DNA of 33,471 bases from Candidatus Aenigmatarchaeota archaeon (GCA_016195275.1 JACPZZ010000030.1:1-33471); one strand, 5' to 3'; numbered from the stretch's first letter, positions 24,220-31,208 are shown. Numbers and translations: made by a program. Notes: generated by a model not told the origin, from the sequence alone.

Positions 24220-24308
24220 GGCGGTGTTGCAGCGGTATCACAACAAAAAACACTTATAAATCTCGGTTTTGTAAAGAAATCTATGAAGCGGTAGGAATGC
24301 TGAGTTAC

Positions 24309-24317
24309 TGGTATATA
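24309..24317 (+). promoter_or_regulatory. TATA-like box for the DUF655 gene
   Basis: ggtatatac is centred about 24 bp before the ATG at 24337, which would give a leaderless transcript. A second TATA-like element, cttataaat, lies near 24253-24261. Confidence 0.4.
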
Positions 24318-24336
24318 CCGTATTATGGTGCGAAAA

Positions 24337-24891
24337 ATGAGAGACGAGTGGGTAATAGTCATAGATTTCCTTTCCCGAGGCAGGCTGGGAATGCAACGTT
24401 CCGAACCGATTGCCCAGACAATCGGCGAGAAGTATTTTTCTTTGCTGGAAATAATGCCGCGTGAAGGCACCGAATTAACTGTCGGCGAACGGGTGTACAT
24501 AGGCGAAGGCAAACGCGACAAGGTAAAGTACATACGCGGCCGGATAGGTTATTCAGACCTGACCGTGGCATCAAAGGAAGAGCTGCAGACGGTTGTAGAA
24601 AAGCTCGTGGACGCAGACCAGAAGAAGTTCGTTGATTTTTTCTCAAAGGCCGGACCTGTTACAAACCGTTTGCATCAGTTAGAGCTGATACCTGGGATCG
24701 GGAAAAAACACCTATGGGACATCATAGAAGCGAGGAAAGAACGTCCATTTGAGTCTTTCGAAGACCTCTCTAACCGCGTGAAATTGCTGCCGGACCCGAG
24801 AAAAATGATTATCAGGAGAATTCTCGATGAACTCGAGGACAGGGACAAATACAAGCTTTTCGTGTCCGGTGCGGTTCAAAGGCCGCAGTGA
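24337..24891 (+). CDS. DUF655 family RNA/DNA-binding HhH protein
   Basis: 184 aa. Contains the DUF655 signatures WVIVIDFLSRGR, EPIAQTIGEKYFSLLEI, GERVYIGEGKRDK and RLHQLELIPGIGKKHLWDII, the last a helix-hairpin-helix, then RVKLLPDPRKMIIRRI. The family is archaeal, lies next to ksgA in many genomes, and is probably involved in rRNA or nucleic-acid binding; its reaction is unknown. The ATG at 24325 is an alternative start; I prefer 24337 because of the TATA spacing. Confidence 0.85.
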   Translation: MRDEWVIVIDFLSRGRLGMQRSEPIAQTIGEKYFSLLEIMPREGTELTVGERVYIGEGKRDKVKYIRGRIGYSDLTVASKEELQTVVEKLVDADQKKFVDFFSKAGPVTNRLHQLELIPGIGKKHLWDIIEARKERPFESFEDLSNRVKLLPDPRKMIIRRILDELEDRDKYKLFVSGAVQRPQ

Positions 24892-24897
24892 TTTAGC

Positions 24898-25722
24898 GTG
24901 TACGACATACGTAAACTGCTTTTATCAACAGGTATCAGGCCTTCGGACAAATTGTCACAAAATTTCCTTATAGATAGTAACATAGTAGAAGCGGAGATCG
25001 GTTTCGCGGATTTGCGCAACGACGATGTGGTTCTGGACATAGGGTCGGGCTTCGGTTTTTTGGCAGAACAGGCTTCGAAAAAGGCGCGTAAAGTGATAGC
25101 CGTAGAACTTGATCGTCGGTTGGCGCCTTATCTAAGACGCCATTTCGAAAAAAACAAAAACGTGGAAGTTGTCGAAGGCGACATTTTGGACGTGGTTAAA
25201 AACTTGGAATTCGACAAAGTCGTTGCAAACATACCTTATTCGATATCGTCGCAAATAACCTTTAGCCTGTTTGACAAAAACTTTGAATTGGCTGTCATCT
25301 GCTACCAGAAAGAATTCGCGCAAAGGATGGTTGCAAAGCCGGGCAGCGGCGATTACTCAAGGTTGTCTGTAATGACGAATTATTTTGCCGACGCCGACAT
25401 CCTGATGACCGTGCCGAAAAAAAGTTTTTATCCGCAGCCTGATGTGGATTCGGGAATTGTGATGATAAAACCGAAAAAAGAAAAGCCGTACAAAGTGGGC
25501 GATGAAAAATCCTTTTTCAAGATCGTCTCAGTGTTGTTCCAGCACAAGAAACAGACCGTGCGCAATGCGCTCGTCCATTCCTCAAAGACCCTTGGCCTTG
25601 GAAAAAAAGAAATCAAAAATATCGGGCTGGGTAGTCTGGAATCGCGTCGCGTGTTCACTTTAAGCGGAAAAGAAATCGCAGCCGTATCCGAAGAGGTTAA
25701 AAAATATGCACAACGCAATTAG
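24898..25722 (+). CDS. rsmA: 16S rRNA dimethyladenosine transferase (KsgA/Dim1)
   Basis: 274 aa. Dimethylates two adjacent adenosines near the 3' end of 16S rRNA during small-subunit maturation. Motifs are KLSQNFLID, VLDIGSGFGFLAEQA (SAM loop), VIAVELDRRL, VEGDILD, and the catalytic VANIPYSIS. The C-terminal KSFYPQPDVDSGIV and FQHKKQTVRNAL are also typical. Start codon is GTG. It follows DUF655 by 6 bp. Confidence 0.95.
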   Translation: MYDIRKLLLSTGIRPSDKLSQNFLIDSNIVEAEIGFADLRNDDVVLDIGSGFGFLAEQASKKARKVIAVELDRRLAPYLRRHFEKNKNVEVVEGDILDVVKNLEFDKVVANIPYSISSQITFSLFDKNFELAVICYQKEFAQRMVAKPGSGDYSRLSVMTNYFADADILMTVPKKSFYPQPDVDSGIVMIKPKKEKPYKVGDEKSFFKIVSVLFQHKKQTVRNALVHSSKTLGLGKKEIKNIGLGSLESRRVFTLSGKEIAAVSEEVKKYAQRN

Positions 25723-26029
25723 GCTTTTGAAAAAAATACCCGGGGGCAAAGTTACGACATACAAGGAGCTGGCGCGCGCAATTAAAACGCACCCGCGCGC
25801 TATAGGCATGATTATGCGCGCCAACAGGTTTCCTTCCGAATATCCCTGCTACAAAGTTGTGATGTCCGACGGCTGTGTGGGCGGCTACAGCGCAACCGGC
25901 GGACAGCAAAAGAAGATCAAACTTCTGGAAAAAGACGGGATAAAGGTTCACAATAGCAAAATAGACCTTGGAAAGTACATGTTCAGAATGTCAGCAACCC
26001 AAGGTAAACTGTTAACGAAGAAAGGATAG
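25706..26029 (+). CDS. MGMT-family DNA alkyltransferase domain protein
   Basis: 107 aa, only the C-terminal DNA-binding/active-site domain. IPGGKVTTYKELARAI, HPRAIGMIMRANRFP, and the active-site line YPCYKVVMSDGCVGGYS correspond to the PCHRV motif of O6-alkylguanine transferases. The acceptor cysteine (C48) is kept, whereas non-catalytic ATL proteins have another residue there, but His-Arg is Tyr-Lys. Probably a repair transferase; substrate uncertain. It overlaps ksgA by 17 bp and the convergent kinase-like gene by 47 bp. Confidence 0.75.
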   Translation: MHNAIRLLKKIPGGKVTTYKELARAIKTHPRAIGMIMRANRFPSEYPCYKVVMSDGCVGGYSATGGQQKKIKLLEKDGIKVHNSKIDLGKYMFRMSATQGKLLTKKG

Positions 26030-26588
26030 AAACCGTAAACGGCACGGACAAGTTGTCGTTGATCTTTGTGTCAACGGATTCGACAAGCATTCCGACAAAG
26101 GCCGCGAAAATCGCCATGGGTATGTTGGTTATCGCCGTACACACAACACCGGATGCAACAAAACCTGACAGGCTTCCTTCCCAGGATTTTGACCTGTTAT
26201 GGAAAAGCCTGTTTTTACCCAGTGAACGTCCTACCAATGCAGACACGCCGTCTCCTATGCAAAGCACGATTAAAGCGACTGAAACCGCCTGGATCGGGAA
26301 AATTAAGGAGATCGCACCTATGCTGGCAAAAAAGTACATCGCTCCCCTGTAGCGCTTGTGGTCCTTTCGTTCCAGAAAATCAAGGGCATTCCTGAAACCC
26401 TTTGTAAAACCCGCAAGAACAGTTTTTTCGGATTTTTCGGCAAAAGAAGGATAGAGGTAAAGGGCTGCGGACAGTGAGAAAAACAGGGCCGCGGTTTTGG
26501 CCGGGCCTAATTGTTGCAACAAGGGAATGACAAGCACGCCTGCCATATGCACGGCTTTTCTGGCAATTTCACCCGCGGATAAGCGCAT
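25983..26588 (-). CDS. Dolichol/phytol kinase-like membrane protein
   Basis: 201 aa with about five or six hydrophobic helices. IARKAVHMAGVLVIPLL at the N-terminus, LCIGDGVSALVGRSLGKNRL and SKSWEGSLSGFVAS, and VESVDTKINDNLSVP near the end are signatures of the SEC59/phytol-kinase/CDP-DAG-synthase-like family. It probably phosphorylates or activates a polyprenol at the membrane using CTP. A TATA-like box (minus strand ggtatatta near 26615-26622) is about 30 bp before the ATG at 26588; ATG at 26597 is also possible. Confidence 0.75.
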   Translation of the reverse strand: MRLSAGEIARKAVHMAGVLVIPLLQQLGPAKTAALFFSLSAALYLYPSFAEKSEKTVLAGFTKGFRNALDFLERKDHKRYRGAMYFFASIGAISLIFPIQAVSVALIVLCIGDGVSALVGRSLGKNRLFHNRSKSWEGSLSGFVASGVVCTAITNIPMAIFAAFVGMLVESVDTKINDNLSVPFTVSILSSLTVYLGLLTF

Positions 26589-26672
26589 AGATAACATATC
26601 TGCAGGATCGGTAATATACCCGGCTTGTTTCCAGCTTCTCTGCTTTTATCCGAAAACTTACAATACTATACT

Positions 26673-27608
26673 ATGATACTCGACCAGGAGCGCAAAAGGA
26701 ACCTCAAAATACAGGAAAGGTCCGGTATAAATATGGGTTTAAAAGACTCATTCCGTGAGGTCGAAATGGTTGTCCCGAGCCAGTTTGGCAGAGTTGTGGA
26801 AACCTTGAAAACATGCTACAAATACGGTTTCCGTTCCCTCGTGGTACCGCAAAATGTTTTGGCCGCGCCGTCCAACCCCAAGAGCCTCGTAAGCATGTCC
26901 GGCCTCTACAAGGAAATTTATACCGGTTTGTTGCAGATCAACCGGACAGCCAAAAAGTACCGTATTGGGCTTTCTTTCCACGCCGACACCATGACCGTAC
27001 TTAGCTCGGATGAAGCGCATAAAAAAGAGCTTTACCGGGAGGCGATACGTGTCTTTTGTCACGCCGCGCACATTCTTGACGGCCGCCTTTTCGGGATAAA
27101 ACCGGGCGAAGCAAAAGGCATGTACGACAAGGAGGCGGTCCGGGCCGCGGCTCAGGAATTAAATAACATAGTAGATTCCCTGAAGGTGGACACGCCCATA
27201 GGCGTGGAAACCATGGGTAAACTGACGGATATAGGAAGCCTTAGCAATGTTTTGGAAATTGTCAAAAACACGCATCAGACAGAGCCGCTGATAAACTTAG
27301 GCGCGATCCACGCCCGTGGCTCTGGCTCATTGACATCACAGCAGGACATAGCCAAAATCTTCGACGAGGTAGAATCCAAACTCGGCGCGGAATACCTGAA
27401 AAACCCTGTAATGTACTACTCAACCCTTTCCTACGGCCCTTCCGGCGAAACGGGCGTCACGACAATGGCAAAATCCAGCCTAAAATTTGAGTACATAGCA
27501 AAGGAATTGATAGATCGCGGCATCCAAGCAACAATAATCGTTGACACGCCGGGCAAGGAGATGGACGCGTTGAAATGCATCAAGGTTATAGACGAGAATA
27601 TGAAATAG
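26673..27608 (+). CDS. Endonuclease-IV-like TIM-barrel protein, metal site diverged
   Basis: 311 aa from the ATG at 26673. Overall layout matches the AP endonuclease 2/xylose-isomerase-like barrel: GLSFHADTMTVLSSD, TPIGVETMGKLTDIGS, LINLGAIHARGSGSL and ATIIVDTPGKEMDAL. In endonuclease IV the equivalents carry nine metal ligands. Here the Asp-x-x-His pair, the HLNDS histidine and the DRH pair are not recognisable, and the last Glu is Asp. Enzymatic function is therefore uncertain. An earlier in-frame start lies at 26625. Confidence 0.6.
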   Translation: MILDQERKRNLKIQERSGINMGLKDSFREVEMVVPSQFGRVVETLKTCYKYGFRSLVVPQNVLAAPSNPKSLVSMSGLYKEIYTGLLQINRTAKKYRIGLSFHADTMTVLSSDEAHKKELYREAIRVFCHAAHILDGRLFGIKPGEAKGMYDKEAVRAAAQELNNIVDSLKVDTPIGVETMGKLTDIGSLSNVLEIVKNTHQTEPLINLGAIHARGSGSLTSQQDIAKIFDEVESKLGAEYLKNPVMYYSTLSYGPSGETGVTTMAKSSLKFEYIAKELIDRGIQATIIVDTPGKEMDALKCIKVIDENMK

Positions 27609-27624
27609 GTAAAATGGATGAATG

Positions 27625-27792
27625 CAAAAGGTGTTTTGTGAAACCAAACAGTTTTTGGGGTCACAAGTTTTGCAACAGCAAAACAGCGAAAAATCCTTCA
27701 AGGATTTTTCACGTGCAGGTTACTGCGTAACCTTGCACTGTGCAAGGAAACCAAAGGTTTCCTTTGTTTAAAAGACCTTTTTTTGAAAAAGG
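27625..27792 (+). repeat. Tandem array of seven stem-loops
   Basis: Nearly back-to-back hairpins fill the gap before cmk. H1 27625-27638 CAAAA/TTTTG. H2 27638-27664 GTGA..CCAAA/TTTGG..TCAC. H3 27667-27684 GTTTTGC/GCAAAAC. H4 27688-27710 GAAAAATCCTT/AAGGATTTTTC with one central base. H5 27713-27738 GTGCAGGTTAC/GTAACCTTGCAC with one bulge. H6 27744-27764 AAGGAAACC/GGTTTCCTT. H7 27776-27792 CCTTTTT/AAAAAGG. H5 competes with a second perfect palindrome, CCTTGCAC-T-GTGCAAGG (27731-27747). Sequence of each stem differs, so it is not a simple repeat. Could be a structured 5' UTR, a noncoding RNA or a palindrome hotspot. Confidence 0.75.
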
Positions 27793-27800
27793 GATTTGGT

Positions 27801-28400
27801 ATGAAGACGTTCATCAAATTGCTGGAAAATTATGAGAAAGACCTGGAAAAGAGAATAACAAAAAAGGGCGTGACGGTTACCGTATCCGGTTTGTCCGGCG
27901 TCGGGAAAGGCACGGTCGCCGAAGCGCTTGCAAAAAACCTGAACCTGCAAAAGGTTGTGATGGGAGACATTTTCAGGAAAATAGCAAAGGAGCGCGGAAT
28001 CGGACTTGAAAAATTATCCGCAACACGCGAGGATGAATTGGATCTTTTGGTTGAAAAAACCGCCCTTGAGCTTGCGATGACGGGCAATGTGGTTCTCGAT
28101 GGAAGAATGACCGCCTTGTCCGCAGGCAACAATGCGGATTGCAGGATCCTGATAGAATGCATGATGGAAAAAAAGTCTGATAGGGTTGCGAAACGCGAAA
28201 ACATTTCCATCGAAGAGGCCGCTATCCGGTTAAAGTCCAGGGATGCCGCTGATTCTGCAAAATATCTGCGGCTGTACGGCTTGGACGTGTCTGAACGCTC
28301 TTTTTACGACGTGGTTATAGAAACCACAAACATGGATATTGAAACAACTAAAAACGAGGCCGTAAAAATAGTCCGGCAGGTTTTGAAGGATAAACTCTAA
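27801..28400 (+). CDS. cmk: Cytidylate kinase, archaeal type
   Basis: 199 aa. Phosphorylates CMP/dCMP to the diphosphate, using the pyrimidine nucleotides made by the pyr genes in this window. The P-loop VTVSGLSGVGKGTVAEALA is followed by VVMGDIFRKIAKERG, DGRMTALSA and RLKSRDAADSAKYLRLYGLD, with a long lid. This is the layout of archaeal CMP kinases. Starting at the ATG at 27801, whose GGGA sits inside the last hairpin (H7) of the preceding array; a TTG at 27783 is less likely. Confidence 0.88.
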   Translation: MKTFIKLLENYEKDLEKRITKKGVTVTVSGLSGVGKGTVAEALAKNLNLQKVVMGDIFRKIAKERGIGLEKLSATREDELDLLVEKTALELAMTGNVVLDGRMTALSAGNNADCRILIECMMEKKSDRVAKRENISIEEAAIRLKSRDAADSAKYLRLYGLDVSERSFYDVVIETTNMDIETTKNEAVKIVRQVLKDKL

Positions 28401-28518
28401 TAACCGCAAGTCAAGCACGTTTGGCCACATCCTTATAGGAACATTTCCTTTCATATCGGAACTTCGTTTAAGCGAAACCCGCTTTATTAGTCCCGAACAA
28501 TCCAGCTTAGGTGATAAA

Positions 28519-28650
28519 ATGGTAAGCGAAGTTGATCAGTTTTTGAATGAGTTGGAAATTAAGGCCAAAGAAATGGAAATAAACGAATTTTTGAACAGGC
28601 CCAGCCTGAAAGCCCTGAAAAAGGAAGAAATCGCGTTTGAGAGGGTATAA
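28519..28650 (+). CDS. Small helical protein, 43 aa
   Basis: MVSEVDQFLNELEIKAKEME is followed by INEFLNRPSLKALKKEEIAF and ends ERV. The ATG has a good ribosome-binding site (GGTGATAAAATG) and a TATA-like ctttatta about 35 bp upstream. It has no cysteine, a strong charge pattern and likely forms one long helix or a short helical pair. I recognise no family. It stands between cmk and the convergent transporter gene. Confidence 0.55.
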   Translation: MVSEVDQFLNELEIKAKEMEINEFLNRPSLKALKKEEIAFERV

Positions 28651-28658
28651 ACCTATGG

Positions 28659-29627
28659 CTAACTGTCCTTTCCTTCGACCGTTGAAAAAATATACCTTAA
28701 TTTTTTGACGCTGTTAACCTCATGATTTATCGCAATAGCTGTATAATGTTTCATTGTAGTAATTAATTTTCTTGATGCTGAAAGTATCAAAACCCCTGCG
28801 ACTATTATCACGGCGCCCGCAAACTGGTTTTGTGTTACGCTCGAATTTGTGAAAACCGAAGTGAATATTACCGTGAATAGCGGCGCTGTTGAAAGTATGG
28901 CCGCGGATCTTTCGGCCTCTATCAGCCTCAACCCGTAGAAGAAAAGCAGGGCTGGTATCAGCGAAGCAAAAACCGCGAGGAACAGAAGATAGGACCACGC
29001 CTGTGCGCTTAACAGAACCGCTCCGGACCCGACAAAAAACAGCGAAGCTATCAGCGAGACAGAACCTCCGACAAGCCTGTCATAAAGCGAAACTATCCAG
29101 GGGTTTACTGTAAGAAGGGATTTCCTTTCCATCACAGCGGCCGCGGCGCCCACAATCGAAGCTGCTATAAGCATAAACGCGCCCACAGAGCTGCCGAAGC
29201 TTATTTTGTTAAGCATAATCCATACGCCGATTACGACCAGTAAGGTTCCTGCCAGTTCATCCGCTCGTATTTTTTCCTTTAGGAAAACCATTCCAAACAA
29301 ACCCACCCAGACCACGCCTATGTTGGATATCGAAGACGCTGTTATCGGGTCTGTCAAAAATAATCCTGTGTAAAAAAGTGCAGGAAGAAGCGCCGCACCA
29401 AGCACGGAAGCCAGGAAAAGCCTTCGCCCCGCCAGCCTGCTTATGTCCATGTTGACACGTCTGGATCTAAGGTAAACGAAAATCATGAAGCCTGCTATGA
29501 AATAGCGCCACGCCCCCATTACAACAGGGTTAACATAATCCATGGCAGCCTTTTCGACTATCGGTGCGCCGCCCCAAATTATAGCCGCAGCCGCGGTGTA
29601 TAAAGAGCCTTTCAGTATAGAATCCAT
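28659..29627 (-). CDS. EamA/DMT-superfamily permease
   Basis: 322 aa with about ten hydrophobic segments in two EamA halves: the first begins LYTAAAAIIWGGAPIVEKAA, the second near FMLIAASIVGAAAAVMERKS, and each ends in a hydrophobic helix with a short loop (SSISNIGVVWVGLFGMVF; SAAILSTAPLFTVIFTSVF). A 45-residue hydrophilic tail follows. DMT permeases export small metabolites or drugs in the plasma membrane; the substrate is not predictable. Confidence 0.85.
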   Translation of the reverse strand: MDSILKGSLYTAAAAIIWGGAPIVEKAAMDYVNPVVMGAWRYFIAGFMIFVYLRSRRVNMDISRLAGRRLFLASVLGAALLPALFYTGLFLTDPITASSISNIGVVWVGLFGMVFLKEKIRADELAGTLLVVIGVWIMLNKISFGSSVGAFMLIAASIVGAAAAVMERKSLLTVNPWIVSLYDRLVGGSVSLIASLFFVGSGAVLLSAQAWSYLLFLAVFASLIPALLFFYGLRLIEAERSAAILSTAPLFTVIFTSVFTNSSVTQNQFAGAVIIVAGVLILSASRKLITTMKHYTAIAINHEVNSVKKLRYIFSTVEGKDS

Positions 29628-29659
29628 ACTAATGATTATAGGAATTATCCAAAAAAAGC

Positions 29660-29674
29660 TTTTGCAGCAAAAGG
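29660..29674 (-). terminator. Small hairpin between PRC-barrel and transporter genes
   Basis: CTTTTG-CAG-CAAAAG, a 6-bp stem, lies in the 57-bp spacer between two minus-strand genes. It may be a processing or termination point, but it has no clear T-tract in the transcribed direction. Confidence 0.2.
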
Positions 29675-29684
29675 GTTGCTTATT

Positions 29685-29987
29685 TCATTCTGCTACTGCA
29701 GTGTCAGCAGGCATTTCCTCTGTCATCTCGCCTGTCGGCGCAGTTATGTGCTTGATCACAACAACATCGCCCACCGCCTGCACCATGGGAAACGGAACAA
29801 TAACGCCGCGCTTGCCGCCGACTATCTGCGCCAGATAAGAGCCTTTAACAGACTCTATAACAACAGCCCGGATTTTGTACTTTGTAAGATCAAATTCAAG
29901 GTCGGATACCTTGCCGCAATAAGCGCCCCTATCAGTAAAAACGTCCTTCCCGAAAACTTCAGAAACATCTTTTACGTTGATTGGCAT
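29685..29987 (-). CDS. PRC-barrel domain protein
   Basis: 100 aa. MPINVKDVSEVFGKDVFTDR, then GAYCGKVSDLEFDLTKYKIR and VVIESVKGSYLAQIVGGKRG followed by VIVPFPMVQAVGDVVVIK, the compact PRC-barrel pattern common in archaeal single-domain proteins. These barrels often bind other proteins or RNA-processing factors, but this one's partner is unknown. Ribosome-binding site AGGTGG precedes the ATG, and the minus-strand aataaatatcc at about 30021-30031 is a TATA-like box. Confidence 0.82.
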   Translation of the reverse strand: MPINVKDVSEVFGKDVFTDRGAYCGKVSDLEFDLTKYKIRAVVIESVKGSYLAQIVGGKRGVIVPFPMVQAVGDVVVIKHITAPTGEMTEEMPADTAVAE

Positions 29988-30075
29988 TAATCCACCTGTT
30001 AACCCTATTATTCTAAAAGGATATTTATTCGTACAAATATAAAGCTTTTGCGAATGGGTATACTGAAAGTTAGAA

Positions 30076-30237
30076 GTCGGGGTCGCCTAGCCAGGTTAGG
30101 GCGCAGGTTTGCTAAACCTGTTGGCGTTAATAGAGCTGGAAGCAACGGTAAACAGAAGCATATCATAGATATGCTCCAGTCTGAGTTTGCTTCAGTCTGC
30201 GACGCAGCCAACGCGGGTTCAAATCCCGCCCCCGACG
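30076..30237 (+). tRNA. tRNA-Ser (anticodon GCU) with probable intron in variable arm
   Basis: Acceptor GTCGGGG (30076-30082) pairs with CCCCGAC (30230-30236), discriminator G. D arm GCC/GGC, anticodon stem CAGGT/ACCTG around loop TTGCTAA (anticodon 30111-30113), T arm GCGGG-TTCAAAT-CCCGC (30213-30229). Variable region is 92 nt instead of about 14. Removing 30130-30207 leaves TTGG-CGTTA-CCAA-C, a normal class-II variable arm. Around the proposed cuts a 4-bp GCGT/ACGC helix (30124-30127 with 30202-30205) and a 3-nt AGC bulge resemble a relaxed bulge-helix-bulge. The excised part can fold through AGCATATC/GATATGCT (30158-30176 area). A TATA-like aatataaa lies near 30036-30043. Confidence 0.85.
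30130..30207 (+). other. Inferred 78-nt intron in the variable arm of tRNA-Ser
   Basis: Boundaries are placed by the requirement that the mature variable arm close, and by a splice-endonuclease-like bulge AGC (30206-30208). A shift of one or two bases is possible. The 5' bulge side is less regular than the consensus. Confidence 0.6.
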
Positions 30238-30288
30238 CTATTAAAAATAACAACCATAAATAGGGAAAGATAGTCCTGTAAGCAGACT

Positions 30289-30319
30289 GAAACAGACACA
30301 TACCGAAAGTGTCTGTTTC
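30289..30319 (+). repeat. 11-bp stem-loop between tRNA-Ser and tRNA-Gly
   Basis: GAAACAGACAC at 30289-30299 pairs perfectly with GTGTCTGTTTC at 30309-30319, with a 9-nt loop. It ends 11 bp before the tRNA-Gly 5' end. It may be a processing or regulatory element of the tRNA pair. Confidence 0.5.
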
Positions 30320-30330
30320 TAGCTACAACT

Positions 30331-30404
30331 GCGGCGGTGGTCCAGCCTGGCTAAGACATGAGCTTGCCAAGTTCAAAACCCGGGTTCAAATCCCGGCCGC
30401 CGCA
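30331..30404 (+). tRNA. tRNA-Gly (anticodon GCC)
   Basis: Acceptor GCGGCGG/CCGCCGC, anticodon stem TGAGC/GTTCA around TTGCCAA (anticodon GCC), T arm CCGGG-TTCAAAT-CCCGG, discriminator A. About 74 nt and no intron. CCA is not encoded. Confidence 0.92.
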
Positions 30405-30497
30405 TGGCCCTTTTAAAAAAGCGCCAGCGGAAAATAGTTTGAACCGTTGTTTTTATTATATTACCTACTAAGTAGGAAAAGGTAGTGGTAAGCCGAC

Positions 30498-30504
30498 CTA
30501 TAAA
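30498..30504 (+). promoter_or_regulatory. TATA box for tRNA-Cys
   Basis: ctataaa is centred about 26 bp before the mature 5' end of tRNA-Cys, the standard archaeal position. Confidence 0.5.
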
Positions 30505-30526
30505 CTGTAATGCGTCAGTTGCAACG

Positions 30527-30639
30527 GCTCGGATGACAGATCGGCTATGTGGGCGCCTGCAGTCGAACTTTTCCAAAAAGTTTGATCAAAATAGAACGGC
30601 AGAAAGCGTCAGAGGGGAGTTCGACTCTCCCTCCGAGCT
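30527..30639 (+). tRNA. tRNA-Cys (anticodon GCA) with canonical 37/38 intron
   Basis: Acceptor GCTCGGA/TCCGAGC, discriminator T (U73 is a cysteine identity element), anticodon stem GGCGC/GCGTC, T arm GGGAG-TTCGACT-CTCCC. The anticodon GCA is at 30559-30561. The loop is interrupted after G37 by a 42-nt intron, 30563-30604. The bulge-helix-bulge is textbook: CTGC (30557-30560) pairs with GCAG (30599-30602), with 3-nt bulges AGT and AAA. The intron contains its own AACTTTT/AAAAGTT hairpin. It lies 565 bp upstream of cysS. Confidence 0.92.
30563..30604 (+). other. tRNA-Cys intron
   Basis: Defined by the bulge-helix-bulge fold: cuts after AG in the first bulge and after AA in the second leave the normal seven-base loop CTGCAGA. 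Confidence 0.85.
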
Positions 30640-30803
30640 ATTAAAATTTATCGAGGAATAAATTATGCCAGAAATGCTGGCTGATTACGGAATGAAAATA
30701 ACCATTTGCGATTATAGTTAAAATTGAACACGGCGACAATAACTTCAGTAAAAATGCGCTGATATATACTATGAGAACGTTAAAATTTTAGAATAGTGAT
30801 TTT
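30640..30803 (+). other. 164-bp spacer between tRNA-Cys and the Nudix gene
   Basis: AT-rich. A TATA-like gatatatac at 30761-30769 is about 39 bp before the Nudix start and probably serves it. An 18-codon frame at 30665-30721 with a purine-rich leader is present but is not convincing as a gene. Nothing else seen. Confidence 0.4.
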
Positions 30804-31208
30804 ATGATGATAATCCGTAAATGCGCCCTTCTGCTGGTCAGGAACAAGAAGCTTTTACTGTCCCGTGAATTTGGCGATAATCGCTTCCTGACCGTAGGCG
30901 GCTCCTTCGAGGACGGTGAAACAGACCTGCAGTGCCTTCAACGCGAACTGTTGGAAGAAGTCGGTACGAAGGCCAAAGAAAGCACGTTGAAATTTCTTGA
31001 CGAGTTCGTATATACGGACGGGCAGGAAAAGGTTATACACATACGCGCTTATGCGGGCGAATTGGAAAAAGACCCCGAAGCCGCGGGCGAAATCGAAGAA
31101 TTAAAATGGTTTGACCGCAACGACCTTGAATCAACGCCTGTTGAAATAATGTCCGAAATAACAAAACACAAGATACTGCCGTTCCTGATAGAAAAGGGTC
31201 TTGTATGA
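30804..31208 (+). CDS. Nudix hydrolase
   Basis: 134 aa. The Nudix box GSFEDGETDLQCLQRELLEE followed by VGT fits G-x5-E-x7-REUxEExGU exactly. Hydrolyses a nucleoside diphosphate linked to another group; the natural substrate cannot be inferred. Its stop overlaps the cysS start by 4 bp, suggesting translational coupling with cysteinyl-tRNA synthetase. The first two codons are both ATG. Confidence 0.9.
   Translation: MMIIRKCALLLVRNKKLLLSREFGDNRFLTVGGSFEDGETDLQCLQRELLEEVGTKAKESTLKFLDEFVYTDGQEKVIHIRAYAGELEKDPEAAGEIEELKWFDRNDLESTPVEIMSEITKHKILPFLIEKGLV

Noticed and set aside
27625-27792. The stem-loop array as a CRISPR array
   Set aside because: The units differ in sequence and have no constant repeat or spacer length.
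30665-30721. An 18-codon frame with a purine-rich leader after tRNA-Cys
   Set aside because: Too short to support, with no conservation evidence available.
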